A DNA stretch of 64,000 nt, taken from contig NZ_SAUN01000001.1 of NCBI RefSeq assembly GCF_004011505.1, positions 6,165,501-6,229,500 of the forward strand. Direction: 5' to 3'. A program made the translations under genes and the position numbers. Below the pieces are notes generated by a model. That model had not been told where the DNA came from. It did not search any database and saw only the letters and a program-made list of their open reading frames with translations. The stretch is from Nonomuraea polychroma (GTDB lineage: Bacteria > Actinomycetota > Actinomycetes > Streptosporangiales > Streptosporangiaceae). Below are positions 60,568-64,000 of the stretch, in pieces (the stretch's first letter is position 1; every line of letters begins with the position of its first letter).

Positions 60568-61971
60568 CTATTCTGCTCGCAGAGACAGGTGGTCCAGAAC
60601 CCGGGCGGCTGCCGTGCGAGCGGTGCCGACGCAGGCCGGGATGCCGATGCCGTCGTAGGCGGCGCCGCAGACGGCGAGGCCCGGCTGCATCGCGACCGCC
60701 GCGCGCACGCGCGCCACCCGGTCCAGGTGGCCCACGTTGTACTGCGGCAGCCCGCCTCCCCAGCGCGACACCCGGCTGTCGACCGGCAGCCCGCGCACGC
60801 CCATCACGTCGGCCATCTCCGCCGTGGCCAGCGACACCAGCTCGGCGTCTTCGCGCTGGAGCAGGTGCTCCTCGCCGATCCTGCCGATCGAGCACCGCAG
60901 GATCACCAGGTCCTGCGCCAGGTGTGGCCATTTCACCGAGCTGAACGTGACCGCCTTGACCGGCCGTCCCTCGACGGGCGGCACCAGGTAGCCGCTGGTG
61001 GCGGGCGGCTCAGGGAAGGCGCCCAGCGGGTACGCGAGCGTGACGATGGCCATGCTGGCGTACTCGATCCTGGACAGCTCCCCCGCCGCCTTGGGCGCCT
61101 CGGCCTTGAGCAGCCGGGCGGCGGCGGGGCCCGGCGCGGCGACGATCACCGCGTCGGCTTCGAGGGCCTCGGGCCTGGGCACCGGCCCGGTCACCAGCCG
61201 CCAGCCCTCCTCGGTCCTGTGCAGCTCCCGTACGGTGACCCCGGTCCTGACATCAGCCCCCGACGCCTTGGCGACCGCCTCGGGAAGCGCGCCGACTCCG
61301 TTCTTCAACGACGTGAAGACGGGCCCGGCGTCCTGGGGCGTCTCCTCGACGAGGTGCCTGGCCGCGGTCAGCAGCGAACGCTCCGACCGGGCCACGGCCG
61401 CCACCCGCGGCATCGTGGCCTCCAGCGACAACATGTCGGAACGGCCCGCGTAGACGCCGCCGAGCAGCGGCTCCACCAGCCGTTCCACGACCTCGCCGCC
61501 CATCCTGGCGCGGATGTAGGCGGCCACGGACACGTCGGTGCGCACCAGCGTGGGCGGCAGGATCTGGTCCAGCGGCACGCGCAGCAGCCCGCCCGGCGAG
61601 ATGATGCCCGACCTGGCGAGCTCGGTCAGGTCGGCGGGCACGCCCATGACCTGCCGCTTCGGCATCGGGTGCAGCGCGCCCCTGGTGTAGATGGCCGACT
61701 GAGTGGTGCCGGGGAACACCAGGTCGTCGCCCAGCCCGACCGCCCTGGCCAGCTCCGCGCCCTCGGGCCGCCTGGCCAGCATGGCCTCCGCACCCGCGTC
61801 GACGCTCACCCCGGCCACCTCCGAGGCATACAGCTTGCCCCCGATGCGTGGGCCGGCCTCGAGCACGGTCACCTTGACCCGCTCGCCCGCGCCCTGGCGG
61901 ATGTACCACGCGGCGGCGAGACCGGAGATCCCTCCGCCGACGACGACTACGTGCGCCCGATTCCCTTCCAC
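60568..61971 (-). CDS. hemG: Coproporphyrinogen III oxidase (oxygen-dependent, PPO-like)
   Basis: ~467 aa FAD enzyme. Dinucleotide fold VVVVGGGISGLAAAWYIRQG at the N-terminus, then GGKLYASEVAGVSVDAGAEA and C-terminal AVCGAAYDGIGIPACVGTAR. In actinobacteria it oxidises coproporphyrinogen (also named HemY/CgoX). GTG 61971 starts just before the FAD motif, though the adjacent AGGAG is close (2 nt); longer starts would be Arg-rich. Divergent from the DUF4349 lipoprotein. Confidence 0.9.
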   Translation of the reverse strand: MEGNRAHVVVVGGGISGLAAAWYIRQGAGERVKVTVLEAGPRIGGKLYASEVAGVSVDAGAEAMLARRPEGAELARAVGLGDDLVFPGTTQSAIYTRGALHPMPKRQVMGVPADLTELARSGIISPGGLLRVPLDQILPPTLVRTDVSVAAYIRARMGGEVVERLVEPLLGGVYAGRSDMLSLEATMPRVAAVARSERSLLTAARHLVEETPQDAGPVFTSLKNGVGALPEAVAKASGADVRTGVTVRELHRTEEGWRLVTGPVPRPEALEADAVIVAAPGPAAARLLKAEAPKAAGELSRIEYASMAIVTLAYPLGAFPEPPATSGYLVPPVEGRPVKAVTFSSVKWPHLAQDLVILRCSIGRIGEEHLLQREDAELVSLATAEMADVMGVRGLPVDSRVSRWGGGLPQYNVGHLDRVARVRAAVAMQPGLAVCGAAYDGIGIPACVGTARTAAARVLDHLSLRAE

Positions 61972-62115
61972 GTCTCCTGACGCTACCGCCTCATCGGCTC
62001 GCCCAGCCGCTCGGGGCCGCGAGCGGCTGCGAGGGAGTGCCGAGGCCATGAACACAGTGACCGTACCGTGATTCCTCCTTTCAAACCGGGATGATCCGCA
62101 CGACGTCTTAAGGGC

Positions 62116-63075
62116 ATGAGGAGAATCCGGCACGGTATCGCGTTATCGGCCGCCTGCACGGCCCTGGCCCTGACGGGCTGCGGTGGTGGGGGTGCGATCA
62201 TGCAATCGAGCGGCGAAGCCCCGATGAGCCAGGCCGAGTCCGCGCCCGCGGCCGCGCCCCAGGACCAGTACTCCGAGAAGGCGGCCCAGCCCCAGCAGAC
62301 CAGCCGGGACGGCATCGTCTCGAACGTCAAGGTGACCGCGCAGGAGCGGCAGGTCATCTACACCGGCAGCATGACCGTGCGGGTCAAGAAGGTCGCCGCC
62401 GCCGTCGAGCAGGCCAAGCAGATCGTCACCGCGGCCGGCGGGTACCTGTCCAAGGAGGAGAGCAGCTCGGCCAGCGACTCCAGGGACTCGGCGACGCTGG
62501 AGTTCAAGATCCCGCCGACCGGGTACGCGTCGGTGCTGGCGCGGCTCGGCAAGGAGCTGGGCATGCAGCTCTCCATGAAGCAGGCCACTCAGGACGTCAC
62601 CCTGAAGGTGGCCGACGTCAACAGCCGGCTGAAGTCGGCCGAGCAGTCCCTTGAATCGCTGCGTTCGCTGCTGAAGCGGGCCGACACGATCGGGCAGGTG
62701 CTGGAGGTCGAGCGGGAGATCTCCGCTCGCGAGGCGGACCTCGAGTCGCTGCAGGCGCAGCAGAAGGAGCTGGCCGCTCAGGTGTCCATGGCCACGCTGA
62801 CGCTCCGGTTGGCCGGGCCGGTCGCGGTCGTGGAGGAGCCGGAGGAGGAGCCCGCCGGGTTCCTCGGAGGGCTCAAGGCGGGATGGAACGCGCTGGTGTC
62901 CTTCACGAAGGCGGTGCTCACCGTGCTGGGGGCGCTGCTGCCGTGGACCATCGTCGCGCTGCCGCTGGTGGCGCTGCTGTCCTACCTGATCCGGCGCAAC
63001 CGCGCCCGGCGCCCCACGGCCCCGACACCTCCGCCCGGCCCGCGTCCTGGCAGCCCGGACCCGGAGGCCGCCTGA
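62116..63075 (+). CDS. DUF4349 lipoprotein
   Basis: 319 aa. Lipobox LTGC (Cys ~22) after a short signal sequence, then a Gln/Pro-rich linker and the DUF4349 core (VIYTGSMTVRVKKVAAAVEQ, GGYLSKEESSSASDSRDSAT), a coiled coil (ADVNSRLKSAEQSLESLRSL, VEREISAREADLESLQAQQK) and a C-terminal transmembrane helix (ALLPWTIVALPLVALLSYLI). Surface protein of unknown role, often near the hem genes in Streptomyces-like genomes. Confidence 0.88.
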   Translation: MRRIRHGIALSAACTALALTGCGGGGAIMQSSGEAPMSQAESAPAAAPQDQYSEKAAQPQQTSRDGIVSNVKVTAQERQVIYTGSMTVRVKKVAAAVEQAKQIVTAAGGYLSKEESSSASDSRDSATLEFKIPPTGYASVLARLGKELGMQLSMKQATQDVTLKVADVNSRLKSAEQSLESLRSLLKRADTIGQVLEVEREISAREADLESLQAQQKELAAQVSMATLTLRLAGPVAVVEEPEEEPAGFLGGLKAGWNALVSFTKAVLTVLGALLPWTIVALPLVALLSYLIRRNRARRPTAPTPPPGPRPGSPDPEAA

Positions 63076-63143
63076 CCCGCCGCCACCGTCCACCGCCCCC
63101 CGCAGGCACCCACGTCCAGGCATAGGCGCCAGGGCGCGAAGAC

Positions 63144-63195
63144 GTCCGCCCCTCAGGCGTCCGCCTCTCAGGCGTCGTCCGCCTCTCAGGCGTCG
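63144..63195. repeat. 15-bp tandem repeat (GTCCGCCTCTCAGGC), ~3 copies
   Basis: Copies at 63144, 63159 and 63174 (the last with a 3-bp insertion) between the DUF4349 and hemE genes. It runs into the hemE stop region. Confidence 0.75.
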
Positions 63196-63198
63196 GCG

Positions 63199-64000
63199 TC
63201 AGGACTCGGGCGTGAAGGCGTGGACCAGGTCGGTGAGGCGCTTGAGCTGGTCCGGGTCGGTCGAGGGCAGCACGCCGTGCCCGAGGTTGAACACGTGTCC
63301 TTCGGCCGCGCGCCCTCGCCGCAGCACCTCGCGGGCCTTGCGCTCGACCACCTCCCACGGCGCCAGCAGGATCGCCGGGTCCAGGTTGCCCTGCAGCGCC
63401 TTGCCCGGCCCGACCCGGCGGGCCGCCTCGTCCAGCGGCACCCGCCAGTCGACCCCCACCACGTCGGCGCCCGCCTCCCCGAGCACGCCGAGCAGCTCGC
63501 CGGTGCCGACGCCGAAGTGGATGCGTGGCACACCGGCGATGCCCTCGAAGATGCGCCGGGTGTGCGGCAGGATGAACTCCCGGTAGTCGTCCACCGCCAC
63601 GGCCCCCACCCAGGAGTCGAAGAGCTGCACGGCCGAGGCGCCCGCCGCGATCTGGATGCGCAGGTGCTCCAGCACGATGCCGGACAGCCGCTCCATCAGC
63701 GCGTGCCACAACTCCGGAGCGCCGTACATCATGGCCTTGGTCCGGTCGTGGTTCTTGGAGGGGCCGCCCTCGATCAGGTAGGAGCCGAGCGTGAACGGCG
63801 CGCCCGCGAATCCGATCAGCGGCGTGCCGCCCAGCTCGCCGGTCAACGCCTGGATGGACTCGGTGACGAACGGCACGTCACCGGGCTCCAGCGGGCGCAG
63901 CGCCTCGAGACCCTTGGCGTCGCGGATGGGGTCGGCCACGACAGGTCCGACGCCCGGCTTGATGTCGAGGTCCACGCCGATGGCCTTGAGCGGCACCACG
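63199..64000 (-). CDS. hemE: Uroporphyrinogen decarboxylase (5' end outside window)
   Basis: At least 267 codons; the frame runs past the right edge, so the N-terminus is missing. Conserved segments include LIGFAGAPFTLGSYLIEGGP, AVQLFDSWVGAVAVDDYREF and VGVDWRVPLDEAARRVGPGK, then KALQGNLDPAILLAPWE, all typical of HemE. Converts uroporphyrinogen III to coproporphyrinogen III, feeding hemG and hemQ located to the left on the same strand, with the DUF4349 gene inserted between on the other strand. Confidence 0.93.
   Translation of the reverse strand, partial: VVPLKAIGVDLDIKPGVGPVVADPIRDAKGLEALRPLEPGDVPFVTESIQALTGELGGTPLIGFAGAPFTLGSYLIEGGPSKNHDRTKAMMYGAPELWHALMERLSGIVLEHLRIQIAAGASAVQLFDSWVGAVAVDDYREFILPHTRRIFEGIAGVPRIHFGVGTGELLGVLGEAGADVVGVDWRVPLDEAARRVGPGKALQGNLDPAILLAPWEVVERKAREVLRRGRAAEGHVFNLGHGVLPSTDPDQLKRLTDLVHAFTPES

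Overview
The window is high-GC actinomycete DNA. WhiB, an XRE/DUF397 pair, mycothiol-linked enzymes, HemQ-type haem synthesis, WXG-type secretion genes and SHMT behind a ZTP riboswitch all fit Streptosporangiales, perhaps a Nonomuraea-like genome. That placement is inference; there is no rRNA or marker gene to confirm it. I saw no tRNA, rRNA, CRISPR array, transposase or prophage.

Layout. 0-7.6 kb: the end of a TetR gene, a CmlR/Cmx-like exporter, a MOSC protein, a second MFS exporter, a stand-alone exonuclease/polymerase A-type enzyme, a metallophosphoesterase. 7.6-12.7 kb: an AGPS-like flavoprotein divergent from tetR-glpD (lipid/glycerol-phosphate metabolism), then a sucrase/ferredoxin-like protein behind an iron box, then a WhiB factor. 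12.8-15.4 kb: two YbaB-like genes divergent from a WXG-like gene, a predicted secreted toxin and a DUF2283-like immunity gene, closed by a hairpin. 15.4-22.2 kb: a secreted phytase-like esterase, a DUF397/XRE/ATPase regulatory trio, a phosphoribosyltransferase, rsgA preceded by a 17-codon ORF, and an ECF sigma/anti-sigma pair. 22.2-26.7 kb: a decayed stretch (DUF3455 remnant, 71-bp tandem repeats, YccF pseudogene) around glyA and a YihY protein.

26.8-30.4 kb: an assimilatory sulfur operon (leader peptide, sulfite reductase, zinc ribbon, cysH, sirohydrochlorin chelatase) with the hallmarks of cysteine-responsive attenuation. 30.4-43.7 kb: envelope-stress (DUF1707), ankyrin/HEAT and HD proteins, a serine hydrolase, a second ECF sigma with a mycothiol-isomerase-like partner, OsmC, GlgX, a RibD-like reductase with an ATP-dependent ligase, PgeF. 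43.7-52.4 kb: a truncated gene, a methyltransferase, an aldehyde dehydrogenase, a TPR protein, several small Cys- or His-rich proteins, a hydrolase and a tandem RNHCP pair. 52.4-64 kb: a fused acyl-CoA dehydrogenase, a class F sortase with its probable substrate, an MBL-fold protein, a LigD-type polymerase, MsrB and the haem genes hemQ-hemG-hemE (hemE runs off the window).

The most interesting points are the secreted toxin/immunity locus at 12.8-15.3 kb, the cysteine leader peptide at 26.9 kb, the iron box at 11.3 kb, the ZTP riboswitch at 24.4 kb, the small ORF before rsgA, and a set of long two-tier intergenic hairpins. Many starts were moved downstream of the longest reading frame on the basis of ribosome-binding sites or family length; these choices are stated per gene.
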